Below, in pieces: positions 26,102 through 34,151 of a stretch of DNA of 64,000 nucleotides. The DNA is from an uncultured Eubacteriales bacterium (GTDB lineage Bacteria; Bacillota; Clostridia; Christensenellales; CAG-138): the NCBI GenBank assembly GCA_902801845.1, contig CADCJW010000003.1:124001-188000 (forward strand), given 5' to 3'. The stretch's first letter is position 1. Each line of letters opens with the position of its first letter. The translations under genes and the position numbers were made by a program. The notes under the pieces are model-generated. The model saw nothing but the letters and a program-made list of their open reading frames with translations, was not told the DNA's origin and made no database searches.

Positions 26102-27661
26102 ATGGAAACGAAGCAGATCGTCGTCATCGGCGCGGGGCCCGCGGGCCTGACCGCCGCCATAGAGCTGTTGAAACGGGGACACGCCGTCACCGTTTTGGAG
26201 GCCACCGACCGCATCGGCGGCATCTCTCAAACCGTTCGCTACGGGGGCAACCGCATGGACATCGGCGGCCACCGCTTCTTCAGCAAGGACGAGCGGGTGA
26301 ACCGCTGGTGGGCGGAGCTCATGCCCCTGCAGGGGGCGCCCGCCTGGGACGACAAACTTTTGAACGCCGAAAAGGCCTTCGCCCCGGCGGGCCCGGACCC
26401 GGAGGAAACGGATCGGGTCATGCTGGTCCGGGACCGGGTGAGCCGCATCTATTTCCAGCGCCATTTCTTCGACTATCCCATCTCGCTAAAGTGGTCCACC
26501 CTGCGCAACATGGGCCTGATCACCACGCTCAAGGCGGGGTTCAGCTACCTCTTCTCCTGCGTCCGCAAGCTTCCCGAAACCTCCCTGGAGAACTTCTACA
26601 TCAACCGCTTCGGCCGGGTGCTGTATTCCATGTTTTTCGAGAGCTATACGGAGAAGGTCTGGGGCCGTCACCCCTCCAAGATCTCCGCGGACTGGGGCGC
26701 TCAGCGGGTGAAGGGCCTCTCCATCCGCGCCATCCTGAAGGACATCTTCCGCAGGCTCCTGGGCACCGGAGGGGAGGTGGAGACCTCCCTCATCGAGCGG
26801 TTCTTCTATCCCAAGCTGGGCCCCGGCCAGCTGTGGGAGCTGGCGGCGGCGGAGGTGAAGACTCTGGGCGGGGAGATCAAGATGAACTGCCCCGTCACGG
26901 CCCTGGAGGCGCGGGACGGCCGGATCGTATCTCTTTTCTACCGGGAGGCGGGGGAGGAGCGTCGTCTCACCCCGGACGCGGTGTTCTCCTCCATGCCCGT
27001 GCGGGAGCTCATGGACGATCTTTCCGGCGTGGAGGTGCCCAAGGAGATCAAGGAGGCCGCGGACACCCTGCCCTATCGGGACTTCATCACCGTGGGCCTT
27101 TTGGTGAAGGATCTGCTCATCCGAAACGACACCAAGCGCCGGACCGTGAAAAACCGGGTCCCGGACTGCTGGATCTACGTTCAGGACAAGGACGTGAAGC
27201 TGGGCCGGGTCCAGATCTTCAACAACTGGTCCCCCTACATGGTGAAGGACCCGGAAAACACCGTGTGGATGGGTCTCGAATACTTCTGCGACGAGGGGGA
27301 CGAGCTGTGGTCCAAGACCGATGAGGAGCTCGTCAACCTGGCCAAGGGGGAGATCGAGAGGATCGGCATCGCCCGGGCGGCGGACGTGCTGGACGCCCAC
27401 GCCGAACGGATCAAGAAGGCCTATCCCGCCTATTTCGACGGTTACGCCCACATGGACACCATCGTCCGCTTCCTGGACGGCTTTGAAAACCTCTACTGCA
27501 TCGGCCGCAACGGCCAGCACCGCTACAACAACATGGACCACTCCATGGCCACCGCCTTTGCGGCCGTGGAGATCCTGGAGCGTGGCGGCGGGGACAAAAC
27601 GGCCCTCTGGCAGGTGAACACGGAGCAAAGCTATCACGAGGAAAAGGAAGCCGGGCGGTAA
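26102..27661 (+). CDS. FAD-dependent oxidoreductase, UDP-galactopyranose mutase / protoporphyrinogen oxidase-like
   Basis: 519 residues. The dinucleotide-binding fold opens at once ([21 protein letters not shown], then [13 protein letters not shown]), and a second FAD contact lies near the C-terminus ([22 protein letters not shown]). The middle part, with the phrase [11 protein letters not shown], is typical of amine oxidase-like proteins that act on nucleotide sugars or polysaccharide precursors. The exact substrate is unknown. The start is firm because the FAD motif begins at residue six. No Shine-Dalgarno sequence precedes it and the promoter -10 box ends six bases upstream, pointing to a leaderless mRNA. 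Confidence 0.85.
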   Translation: METKQIVVIGAGPAGLTAAIELLKRGHAVTVLEATDRIGGISQTVRYGGNRMDIGGHRFFSKDERVNRWWAELMPLQGAPAWDDKLLNAEKAFAPAGPDPEETDRVMLVRDRVSRIYFQRHFFDYPISLKWSTLRNMGLITTLKAGFSYLFSCVRKLPETSLENFYINRFGRVLYSMFFESYTEKVWGRHPSKISADWGAQRVKGLSIRAILKDIFRRLLGTGGEVETSLIERFFYPKLGPGQLWELAAAEVKTLGGEIKMNCPVTALEARDGRIVSLFYREAGEERRLTPDAVFSSMPVRELMDDLSGVEVPKEIKEAADTLPYRDFITVGLLVKDLLIRNDTKRRTVKNRVPDCWIYVQDKDVKLGRVQIFNNWSPYMVKDPENTVWMGLEYFCDEGDELWSKTDEELVNLAKGEIERIGIARAADVLDAHAERIKKAYPAYFDGYAHMDTIVRFLDGFENLYCIGRNGQHRYNNMDHSMATAFAAVEILERGGGDKTALWQVNTEQSYHEEKEAGR

Positions 27662-27692
27662 AAACTGTTTTTGCCGGCGCCGTTTTCTGTGC

Positions 27693-27721
27693 TTGCAAAA
27701 AATGACCGTTCAGCGTACAAT
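27693..27721 (+). promoter_or_regulatory. Promoter of the small P-loop protein gene
   Basis: TTGCAA (27693-27698), 17-base spacer, TACAAT (27716-27721), about 30 bases before the TTG start at 27751. Confidence 0.65.
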
Positions 27722-27750
27722 ACAAGTATCAACCGAAGGAGGCATGCGAA

Positions 27751-28164
27751 TTGATCGAGATCATCTGTGGAGAAAAGGGTACCGGCAAGACCAAGCGGAT
27801 CATCTCCCTGGCCAACGGCGTTTCCGATAAGGCGAAGGGCAGCATGGTGTTCATCGACGACGACAACAGCTACATGTACGATCTGGGGTACAGCATCCGC
27901 TTCATCAACGTGACGGACTATGCTTTGAGCGATCCAGACATGTTCCTGGGCTTTTTGTGCGGCCTGTGCGCGTCGGATTTCGACTTGGAGTATGTGTTCG
28001 TGGATAAGCTCGAAAACGTGGTCCACGCCGACCTCAGCGAGCTTATGTCCTTCTTTCAGCAGCTGGAGACCCTGTCGAAGCAGCATTCTCTCCACATCAT
28101 CCTTTCCGTCAGCAAGGGCGAGGAGGATCTGCCATCGTTCCTGCGCCCCTACGTGATGGCGTGA
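27751..28164 (+). CDS. Small P-loop NTPase-like protein of unknown function
   Basis: 137 residues. A Walker A motif (GEKGTGKTK) opens the protein and a Walker B-like strand (LEYVFVDKLE) lies near residue 85-92. No further domain is visible. It is likely a KaiC/RecA- or kinase-like fold cut to a minimum, but I do not recognise the family. The start codon is TTG, supported by AAGGAGG eight bases upstream; the nearby ATG at 27744 is in another frame. It has its own promoter and is followed 12 bases later by an S41 protease gene, possibly in the same transcript. Confidence 0.75.
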   Translation: MIEIICGEKGTGKTKRIISLANGVSDKAKGSMVFIDDDNSYMYDLGYSIRFINVTDYALSDPDMFLGFLCGLCASDFDLEYVFVDKLENVVHADLSELMSFFQQLETLSKQHSLHIILSVSKGEEDLPSFLRPYVMA

Positions 28165-28176
28165 TATCCTTCGTCC

Positions 28177-29421
28177 ATGGAAGACCCTCGTTTGACCTTT
28201 GAACCCGTTCCCTCCGGATCTGTTCCCCTGGAAAGAAAGAAACGGGGCCGCCGGATCAGCGTATGGCTTTGCCTGCTGTGCGTTGCGCTGACGGCTGTTT
28301 TTGCCGTGCTGCTGACCTCGCTATTCTTCGTCCAGCGGTTCTCCGAGCTGCAGCCCGTCTCGGAGGCCATCGAGCTGGTGAAGAAGAACTACTACTTCTT
28401 CGACGAGAAGACCCAAGAGAGCATGGTCACAGGCGCCCTCAAGGGACTTTCTTCCTACATGGGAGATGACTACGCCGAGTACTACACCAAGGCGGAGTAT
28501 GAGGAGCTCCTTTCCAGCAACTCCGGCAATTTCATCGGCATGGGCGTGCTGGTGTCCGATCAGGGCAACAGTACCTTCATCATCACCGAGGTGTACGACA
28601 ACACCCCGGCCCAGGAGGCGGGCATCCTGGTGGGGGACCAGCTCATCGAAGCCAACGGGGAGCCCTGCGAAGGGAAGACCCTCAACGACTTTTTGGGCTT
28701 CATCACCCATGAGGAGGGGGACGTGAACACCGTGGTGGTGCTCCGGAACGGGGAGAAGCTCACCTTCACCGTCACCATGCGCCAGGTCTATTCCCCCTAC
28801 GTGACCTACAGGATGCTGGATTCCTCCATCGGCTACATCTACATTTCCGGCTTCCACGGCCAGGTGGTCCGGGAGGTGAAGGACGCCCTGGCCGATCTTA
28901 GGGCCCAGGGCATGACGTCCCTGGTGCTGGACGTGCGGGACGATCTGGGCGGGTCCCTCTCCGACGTGTGCGACATCGCGGACATCTTCCTGCCCAAGAA
29001 CTGCGTCATCACCACCGTGAAGAGCCGCGTCAACCAGGAGACCGTGTACCGGACCCATTCCGACGGTTTGGACATGCCCATCGCCATGCTGGTGAACGGC
29101 TATTCCGCCTCCGCCAGCGAGCTCCTCTCCGGGGCGCTGAAGGACAACGGCGTGGCGGAGCTCTTCGGCACGGTGACCTTCGGCAAGGGGATCGTGCAGA
29201 CCTTCTTCAACATCAACTTCGGTCGGGACGGCACCATCAAGTTCACCACCGACGCTTACTATACCCCCTCCGACGTGTGCATCCAGGGCACCGGCATCAC
29301 TCCTGACCATGTGGTGGAGCTTCCCGAGGGGCTGACCTATTATTCCATCCCCTCCATCCCCTACGAGAGCGACACCCAGCTGCAGGCGGCGGTGGCGTAT
29401 CTCAGGGGCCTGGACGGTTGA
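28177..29421 (+). CDS. C-terminal processing protease, S41 family, membrane anchored with PDZ domain
   Basis: 414 residues. One membrane helix (about 28-50), a PDZ domain (about 125-205, FIGMGVLVSDQG ... AGILVGDQLIEANG) and the S41 protease domain. The catalytic Ser is S312, the middle Ser of YSASASE, and the Lys is K337 in FGKGIVQ. It should cut exported proteins at the outer face of the membrane; relatives act in sporulation signalling (CtpB) or envelope turnover. No Shine-Dalgarno sequence precedes the ATG, which lies 12 bases after the previous stop, so translation may be coupled. Confidence 0.9.
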   Translation: MEDPRLTFEPVPSGSVPLERKKRGRRISVWLCLLCVALTAVFAVLLTSLFFVQRFSELQPVSEAIELVKKNYYFFDEKTQESMVTGALKGLSSYMGDDYAEYYTKAEYEELLSSNSGNFIGMGVLVSDQGNSTFIITEVYDNTPAQEAGILVGDQLIEANGEPCEGKTLNDFLGFITHEEGDVNTVVVLRNGEKLTFTVTMRQVYSPYVTYRMLDSSIGYIYISGFHGQVVREVKDALADLRAQGMTSLVLDVRDDLGGSLSDVCDIADIFLPKNCVITTVKSRVNQETVYRTHSDGLDMPIAMLVNGYSASASELLSGALKDNGVAELFGTVTFGKGIVQTFFNINFGRDGTIKFTTDAYYTPSDVCIQGTGITPDHVVELPEGLTYYSIPSIPYESDTQLQAAVAYLRGLDG

Positions 29422-29435
29422 CCTCGGGTGATCCG

Positions 29436-29457
29436 GCCGCCTCAGGGCGGCTTTTTT
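29436..29457 (+). terminator. Intrinsic terminator directly in front of the alpha/beta hydrolase gene
   Basis: GCCGCC (29436-29441) pairs with GGCGGC (29446-29451) across a TCAG loop, followed by six T. The ribosome site of the next gene begins just after the T-tract. Confidence 0.85.
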
Positions 29458-29470
29458 GAAGGAGAAGGCC

Positions 29471-30124
29471 ATGGACGCTTTCGTGAACGGCATACGGCTC
29501 TTCTATGAGCAGACGGGGGAGGGACGGCCTCTGGTGCTCCTCCACGGCAACGGGGAGGACCACACCATCTTCGACGAGGCTGTATCGGTCCTGAGCGAGC
29601 GTTTCACCTGCTTTGCTTTGGACAGTCGGGGCCACGGGGACAGCGACATGGTGGACGAGCTCCACTACGAGGACATGGCCTCGGACCTGCTGGCCTTTTT
29701 GGAGGAGCTGGATCTGTGGGACGTGGTCCTCTGCGGTTACTCCGACGGGGGGATCGTGGCCCTTATGGCGGCCCGGTGGACGGATCGGATCAGCGAGCTC
29801 ATCGTCTGCGGCGCCAACACCCGGCCCCGAGCCCTGAAGCGTCGGGCCTATATGGACATCCGCTGGGAGCACCGGCAGGACCCCAACATCTACAACACCA
29901 TCCTGCTGACGGAGCCCCACATCCCGGCGGAGGACCTTAGGGCCATCGAAGTCAGGACCCTGGTGGTGGCGGGGAGCCGGGATATCATCCGGGAGCGGAA
30001 CACTCGCTTCATCGCCGAGACCATCCCCAATGCGGAGCTTTTGATCCTGCCGGGGGAGGACCACGGCAGCTACATCGACCACAGCGACAGGATCGCCTAC
30101 ATCATTTTGGACTTTTGCGGATAA
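29471..30124 (+). CDS. Alpha/beta-fold hydrolase
   Basis: 217 residues. The nucleophile elbow is GYSDGG with S91, the oxyanion region is VLLHGNGEDH, and the late His is H198 in EDHGSY. The SDGG variant of the elbow (Asp after Ser) is common among small esterases and hydrolases of unknown substrate. GAAGGAG supports the ATG at 29471; an in-frame TTG further up overlaps the terminator and was rejected. It lies ten bases before ahcY with which it probably shares a transcript. Confidence 0.85.
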   Translation: MDAFVNGIRLFYEQTGEGRPLVLLHGNGEDHTIFDEAVSVLSERFTCFALDSRGHGDSDMVDELHYEDMASDLLAFLEELDLWDVVLCGYSDGGIVALMAARWTDRISELIVCGANTRPRALKRRAYMDIRWEHRQDPNIYNTILLTEPHIPAEDLRAIEVRTLVVAGSRDIIRERNTRFIAETIPNAELLILPGEDHGSYIDHSDRIAYIILDFCG

Positions 30125-30134
30125 GGAGGAACCT

Positions 30135-31397
30135 ATGGACAGCGTCGTCAGGGATATCACCCTTTGCCCCACGGGGGAAAAGAAGATCGAGTGGGTCCGG
30201 CGGAACATGCCGCTGCTCAACGCCATCCGGGCGGACTTCGAAAGGGAGAAGCCCTTTTTGGGGCTCACCGTGGGCCTGTCGGTCCATCTGGAGGCCAAGA
30301 CGGCCTATCTTTGCCGGGTGCTGCAGGCGGGGGGCGCCAACATGATCGTCACCGGCAGCAACCCTCTGTCCACCCAGGACGACGTGGCCGCGGCTCTGGC
30401 GAAGGGCAACGGGGAGAGCGCCCCCATGCACGTGTACGCCCTTCACGGCTGCACGGCAGAGGAATATGAGCGGAACATCGACCGGGTCCTCGCTCACCGG
30501 CCGGACATCCTCATCGACGACGGGGGAGACCTGGTCTCCGGGGTCATGGACAGGCATCCGAAGCTGAAGGACACCATCCTGGGCGGCTGCGAGGAGACCA
30601 CCACCGGCGTCATCCGTCTCAAGGCCATGGAGAAAGCCGGTGTGCTGCCCTTTCCCATGATGGACGTGAACGACGCCGACTGCAAGCATCTCTTCGACAA
30701 CCGGTACGGCACGGGCCAGTCCGTCTTCGACGGGATCGACAGGACCACCAACCTGATCGTGGCGGGGAAGACCTGCGTGGTGGCGGGCTACGGCTGGTGC
30801 GGCAAGGGCGTGGCCATGCGGGCCAAGGGCTTGGGCGCCCACGTGGTGGTCACGGAGGTGGATCCGGTGAAGGCCATCGAGGCCATCATGGACGGGTTCA
30901 CCGTGCTGCCCATGGCTGAGGCAGCCAAGGTGGGGGACCTGTTCGTCACCGTCACCGGCGATCGGGACGTGATCACGGCGGAGCATTTTGCCTGCATGAA
31001 GAACGGAGCCATCCTCTGCAACGCGGGCCACTTCGACGTGGAGGTGGACGTGAAGTGGCTCCGGGAGCACGCTTTGGAGCGTCGGGACATGAAGCCCAAC
31101 ATCGAGGGCTTCCGGCTGGATGAGGATCGGTGGGTCTACGTGCTGGCGGAGGGCCGGCTCGTGAATCTGGCCTCCGGCGACGGCCACCCGGCGGAGATCA
31201 TGGATATGAGCTTCGCCATCCAGGCCCTGTCCGCCCGATACATCGCCCAAGAGCATGAGAGGTTGGAAAAGAAGCTCTACGCCGTGCCCAAGGAGATCGA
31301 CGAACGGGTGGCCCGGCAGAAGCTGGCCTCCATGGGCGTGAGGATCGACGAACTCACCTCCATCCAGGCCGAATATTTGCAAAGCTGGCGGGTTTAG
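30135..31397 (+). CDS. ahcY: Adenosylhomocysteinase (S-adenosyl-L-homocysteine hydrolase)
   Basis: 420 residues. It splits S-adenosylhomocysteine into adenosine and homocysteine, clearing the inhibitor left by methylation reactions. The NAD-binding motif is VVAGYGWCGKGVA, and substrate-site segments are HLEAKTAYL, the GNGE-type stretch, and ILCNAGHFDVEVD. It is the short form lacking the roughly 40-residue insertion found in eukaryotic and many proteobacterial enzymes, and the HLEAKT sequence resembles thermophile and archaeal enzymes, some of which prefer the inosyl substrate. AAGGAGG precedes the ATG. Typical methyl-cycle neighbours (mtn, luxS) are absent here. Confidence 0.93.
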   Translation: MDSVVRDITLCPTGEKKIEWVRRNMPLLNAIRADFEREKPFLGLTVGLSVHLEAKTAYLCRVLQAGGANMIVTGSNPLSTQDDVAAALAKGNGESAPMHVYALHGCTAEEYERNIDRVLAHRPDILIDDGGDLVSGVMDRHPKLKDTILGGCEETTTGVIRLKAMEKAGVLPFPMMDVNDADCKHLFDNRYGTGQSVFDGIDRTTNLIVAGKTCVVAGYGWCGKGVAMRAKGLGAHVVVTEVDPVKAIEAIMDGFTVLPMAEAAKVGDLFVTVTGDRDVITAEHFACMKNGAILCNAGHFDVEVDVKWLREHALERRDMKPNIEGFRLDEDRWVYVLAEGRLVNLASGDGHPAEIMDMSFAIQALSARYIAQEHERLEKKLYAVPKEIDERVARQKLASMGVRIDELTSIQAEYLQSWRV

Positions 31398-31400
31398 TGT

Positions 31401-31430
31401 TTGACAAAAAGGGCCCACCTGTGTTACTAT
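31401..31430 (+). promoter_or_regulatory. Promoter of the EF-G-like gene
   Basis: Consensus TTGACA (31401-31406), 18-base spacer, TACTAT (31425-31430). The leader is about 80 bases and contains a hairpin, GTGGAGAA (31457-31464) with TTCTCCAC (31469-31476), with no T-tract after it. Confidence 0.75.
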
Positions 31431-31519
31431 ATGCTTTAGCTAAAATGGGTATTTGCGTGGAGAAGTCCTTCTCCACAGAGGATATACATTAGTGAAACAA
31501 ACCGATAGGGGGAAACAGG

Positions 31520-33592
31520 ATGAAGAACTATACCGCTGAATCCATTCGCAACGTAGGCGTGTTTGGCCATGCCGGCGAAGGAAAGACCACTCTCGTTGAA
31601 GCCATTTTGTTCGACACCGGGCTTGTCGATCGTATCGGCAAGGTGGAGAACGGCACAACCGTTTCCGACTTCGATCCCGAAGAAGCCAAGCGTGGCTGCT
31701 CCATCAACATGTCCGTGGAGCCTGTGGAGTGGAAGAACACCAAGATCAACTTTATCGACGCCCCGGGCGGCTACGACTTCTATGGCGACGTGGCCTCCGC
31801 CGCGTTCCTGGCGGACAGCGCTCTGATCGTGGTGGGTGCCGTGTCCGGACCCGTGGTGGGCGCCGAGAAGGCCATGGCCATGTGCCAGGCCCAGGCTAAG
31901 CCCCGCATGATGGTCATCAACCAGATGGATCGGGAGAACGCCTCCTTCGAGAAGGTCATGGCGGCGGTCAACGAGAAGTTCGGCCCCAACGTGGTCCCCA
32001 TCCAGCTGCCCATCCTGGAAGGCAACAACTTCAAGGGCTTCGTGGACATCATCAACATGACCGCGTACCTCTTCGACGGCAAGAACCTGAAGGAAGTGGC
32101 CATCCCCGGCAACCTCAGCGACGAGGCCCAGACCCTCTATGAGAAGCTCACCGAGGCCGCTGCCGAGGCGGACGAGGCGCTCATGGAGAAGTACTTCGAG
32201 GAGATGGAGCTCCCCAAGGAGGACATCCTCTTCGGTCTCAGCAAGGGCGTGAAGGACGGCACGGTCACCCCCGTGGTCTGCACCTCCGCTTTGAACAACG
32301 CGGGCGTGTTCACCCTGCTGGACAACATCGTGAACTACCTGCCCTCCGCCGCCGATGCCAAGCTCCCCGCCGCCACCGACGTGGACGGCAACGCCGTGGA
32401 GCTCACCCGTGACGGCAAGATGGTCGCCACCGTGGCCAAGACCATCAACGACCAGTTCGGCAAGTACTCCATCGTCAAGGTCCATCGGGGCACCCTGGAC
32501 ATCAACGTGACCCCCTACAACGTGACCGCCGAGAAGGCCGAGAAGCCCTCCGCACCGTTCCTGATCCGGGGCAAGAAGACCATCGCCCTCGATAAGCTCA
32601 ACGCGGGCGACATCGGCGCCCTCGCTAAGCTCCAGTACACCGCCACCAACGATACCCTCTGCGAGCAGAGCGATATCGTGAAGGTCGCGCCCATCGACTT
32701 CCCCAAGGCCTGCATCGCTCTGGCTATCGCGGCCAAGAACAAGGGCGAGGACGACAAGGTCATCGCCGGCCTCAACCGCATCCGTGAGGAGGATCCCACC
32801 ATCACCATCGAGAAGAACATCGAGACCGGTGACGTGCTCCTCTGCGGTCTTGGCGAGAAGCACATCGACGTGGTGTGCAGCAAGCTGAAGAACAAGTTCA
32901 ACGTGGAAGCCACTCTGAACGAGCAGCGCATCCCCTATCGTGAGACCATCCGCTCCACCGCGGAGGCCGAAGGTAAGCATAAGAAGCAGACCGGCGGCAG
33001 CGGCCAGTTCGGCGTGGTCAACATCAAGTTCGAGCCCGCCGACGAGGGCGTGGACTACGAGTTCGTGGATGCCATCGTGGGCGGCGTGGTCCCCCGCGAG
33101 TTCATCCCCGCCGTCGACAAGGGCCTTCGCGAGGCCATGAAGCACGGCGTCCTGGCCGGCTATCCCATGATCGGCGTCAAGGCCACCCTGTTCTTCGGCA
33201 AGTACCATCCCGTGGACTCCAAGGAAGTCGCCTTCAAGTCCGCCGCCCGCCTCGCGTACAAGGCGGCCTGCGTCCAGGCATCTCCCGCCCTGATCGAGCC
33301 CATCTACCGGTACGACATCCTGGTGCCCAACGACAACGTGGGCGACATCATCGGCGATCTGAACCGTCGTCGGGGCCGCATGCTGGGCATGAACCCCGTG
33401 GACGGCGGCCTCACCGAAGTGGTGGCCGAAGCGCCTCTTGCCGAGATGACCAAGTACGCCACCGACCTGTTGGCCATGACCCAGGCCCGCGGCTCCTTCA
33501 AGAGCGAGTTCGTCCGCTATGAGGACGTGCCCGGCGACAAGGCCAAGAAGATCATCGAGGCGGCCAAGATCGAGGACGAAGAGGACGAATAA
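31520..33592 (+). CDS. EF-G-like translation GTPase (EF-G2 type)
   Basis: 690 residues with all five EF-G domains. The GTPase motifs differ from main EF-G: P-loop GHAGEGKTT (residues 16-24), D80-A-P-G-G-Y-D-F87 in place of DTPGHVDF, and N134-Q-M-D137 in place of NKMD. The His that activates GTP hydrolysis in EF-G is thus replaced by Gly at position 84. This pattern fits the EF-G2 group known from Thermus and mycobacteria, whose cellular role is unsettled. Codons are biased to the most frequent set (many ggc, aag, gac), suggesting high expression. It stands alone behind a strong promoter, away from rpsL/rpsG. Confidence 0.88.
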   Translation: MKNYTAESIRNVGVFGHAGEGKTTLVEAILFDTGLVDRIGKVENGTTVSDFDPEEAKRGCSINMSVEPVEWKNTKINFIDAPGGYDFYGDVASAAFLADSALIVVGAVSGPVVGAEKAMAMCQAQAKPRMMVINQMDRENASFEKVMAAVNEKFGPNVVPIQLPILEGNNFKGFVDIINMTAYLFDGKNLKEVAIPGNLSDEAQTLYEKLTEAAAEADEALMEKYFEEMELPKEDILFGLSKGVKDGTVTPVVCTSALNNAGVFTLLDNIVNYLPSAADAKLPAATDVDGNAVELTRDGKMVATVAKTINDQFGKYSIVKVHRGTLDINVTPYNVTAEKAEKPSAPFLIRGKKTIALDKLNAGDIGALAKLQYTATNDTLCEQSDIVKVAPIDFPKACIALAIAAKNKGEDDKVIAGLNRIREEDPTITIEKNIETGDVLLCGLGEKHIDVVCSKLKNKFNVEATLNEQRIPYRETIRSTAEAEGKHKKQTGGSGQFGVVNIKFEPADEGVDYEFVDAIVGGVVPREFIPAVDKGLREAMKHGVLAGYPMIGVKATLFFGKYHPVDSKEVAFKSAARLAYKAACVQASPALIEPIYRYDILVPNDNVGDIIGDLNRRRGRMLGMNPVDGGLTEVVAEAPLAEMTKYATDLLAMTQARGSFKSEFVRYEDVPGDKAKKIIEAAKIEDEEDE

Positions 33593-33605
33593 GAAAAGGA
33601 CCCGT

Positions 33606-33634
33606 CAGGAGGGAGGATGCTCCCTCCTGTTTTT
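33606..33634 (+). terminator. Intrinsic terminator after the EF-G-like gene
   Basis: CAGGAGGGA (33606-33614) pairs with TCCCTCCTG (33621-33629), 6-base loop, five T. The left arm contains the only Shine-Dalgarno-like sequence near the following gene. Confidence 0.85.
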
Positions 33635-33643
33635 CTATCTGCT

Positions 33644-34099
33644 ATGCGATTTGAACGAGACGATCAGGCAGGGATCACCATCCGCGTGAACACCATCGCC
33701 CATGCCGTTTTCATCCTGGTATCGGTGGGCCTGTGCATAAAGGTCATGCTGGATACGCCCCCTAAGCTACCCATGGCTGCGGCTTTGGTGGTCTGCGCGG
33801 TGTATCTGTTCGTGCGGATGCTGCGGTTCATCCGCCTCTACGGCCTGTGGAAGGACGCCTATTTCGAGATGGGGAACGATCGGGCCCGCGGCTTTGCCGC
33901 CGACGGGAAGCTGCGCCACGGCGCACCCTTCGACATCCCGGCGGGCAGCGTGAAGCGGGCGGAACTCACCACCGTGCCCATGACCCAAAAGACGCCGCTG
34001 AACGCCCTGAAGCTGACCACGGAGGACAGGGTCTATATCGTGGTGGGCCTCTATGTGGACGAGCACATCCGGCGGGTGTTCCATCCGGATCGAACGTGA
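33644..34099 (+). CDS. Small membrane protein with C-terminal PH-like/YcxB-like domain, function unknown
   Basis: 151 residues from the ATG at 33644. Two membrane helices (about 15-33 and 40-58) are followed by a soluble beta-rich C-terminal half (KRAELTTVPMTQKTPLNALKLTTEDRVYIV), which resembles bacterial PH-like YcxB domains only loosely. An ATG at 33617 in the same frame sits inside the terminator loop, right against GGAGG; the later ATG has no good ribosome site, so the start is uncertain. It ends at a two-way terminator facing trpS. Confidence 0.6.
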   Translation: MRFERDDQAGITIRVNTIAHAVFILVSVGLCIKVMLDTPPKLPMAAALVVCAVYLFVRMLRFIRLYGLWKDAYFEMGNDRARGFAADGKLRHGAPFDIPAGSVKRAELTTVPMTQKTPLNALKLTTEDRVYIVVGLYVDEHIRRVFHPDRT

Positions 34100-34110
34100 A
34101 CCAAAACAAA

Positions 34111-34140
34111 AAATCGGGGAGGCGTTGCCTCCCCGTTTTT
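34111..34140. terminator. Bidirectional terminator between the small membrane protein gene and trpS
   Basis: CGGGGAGGC (34115-34123) pairs with GCCTCCCCG (34127-34135), 3-base loop, T-tract on the right and A-tract on the left. Confidence 0.9.
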
Positions 34141-34151
34141 GTATCGTGTGC

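Noticed and set aside
31436..33208. Long minus-strand open frame opposite the EF-G-like gene
   Set aside because: Strong codon bias of the plus-strand gene creates a stop-free antisense frame; the product has no known domain and no ribosome site.
33596..33634. Hairpin after the EF-G-like gene considered as a riboswitch or translational switch
   Set aside because: A short perfect stem with a T-tract is fully explained as a terminator; the hidden ribosome site is kept only as a speculative finding.
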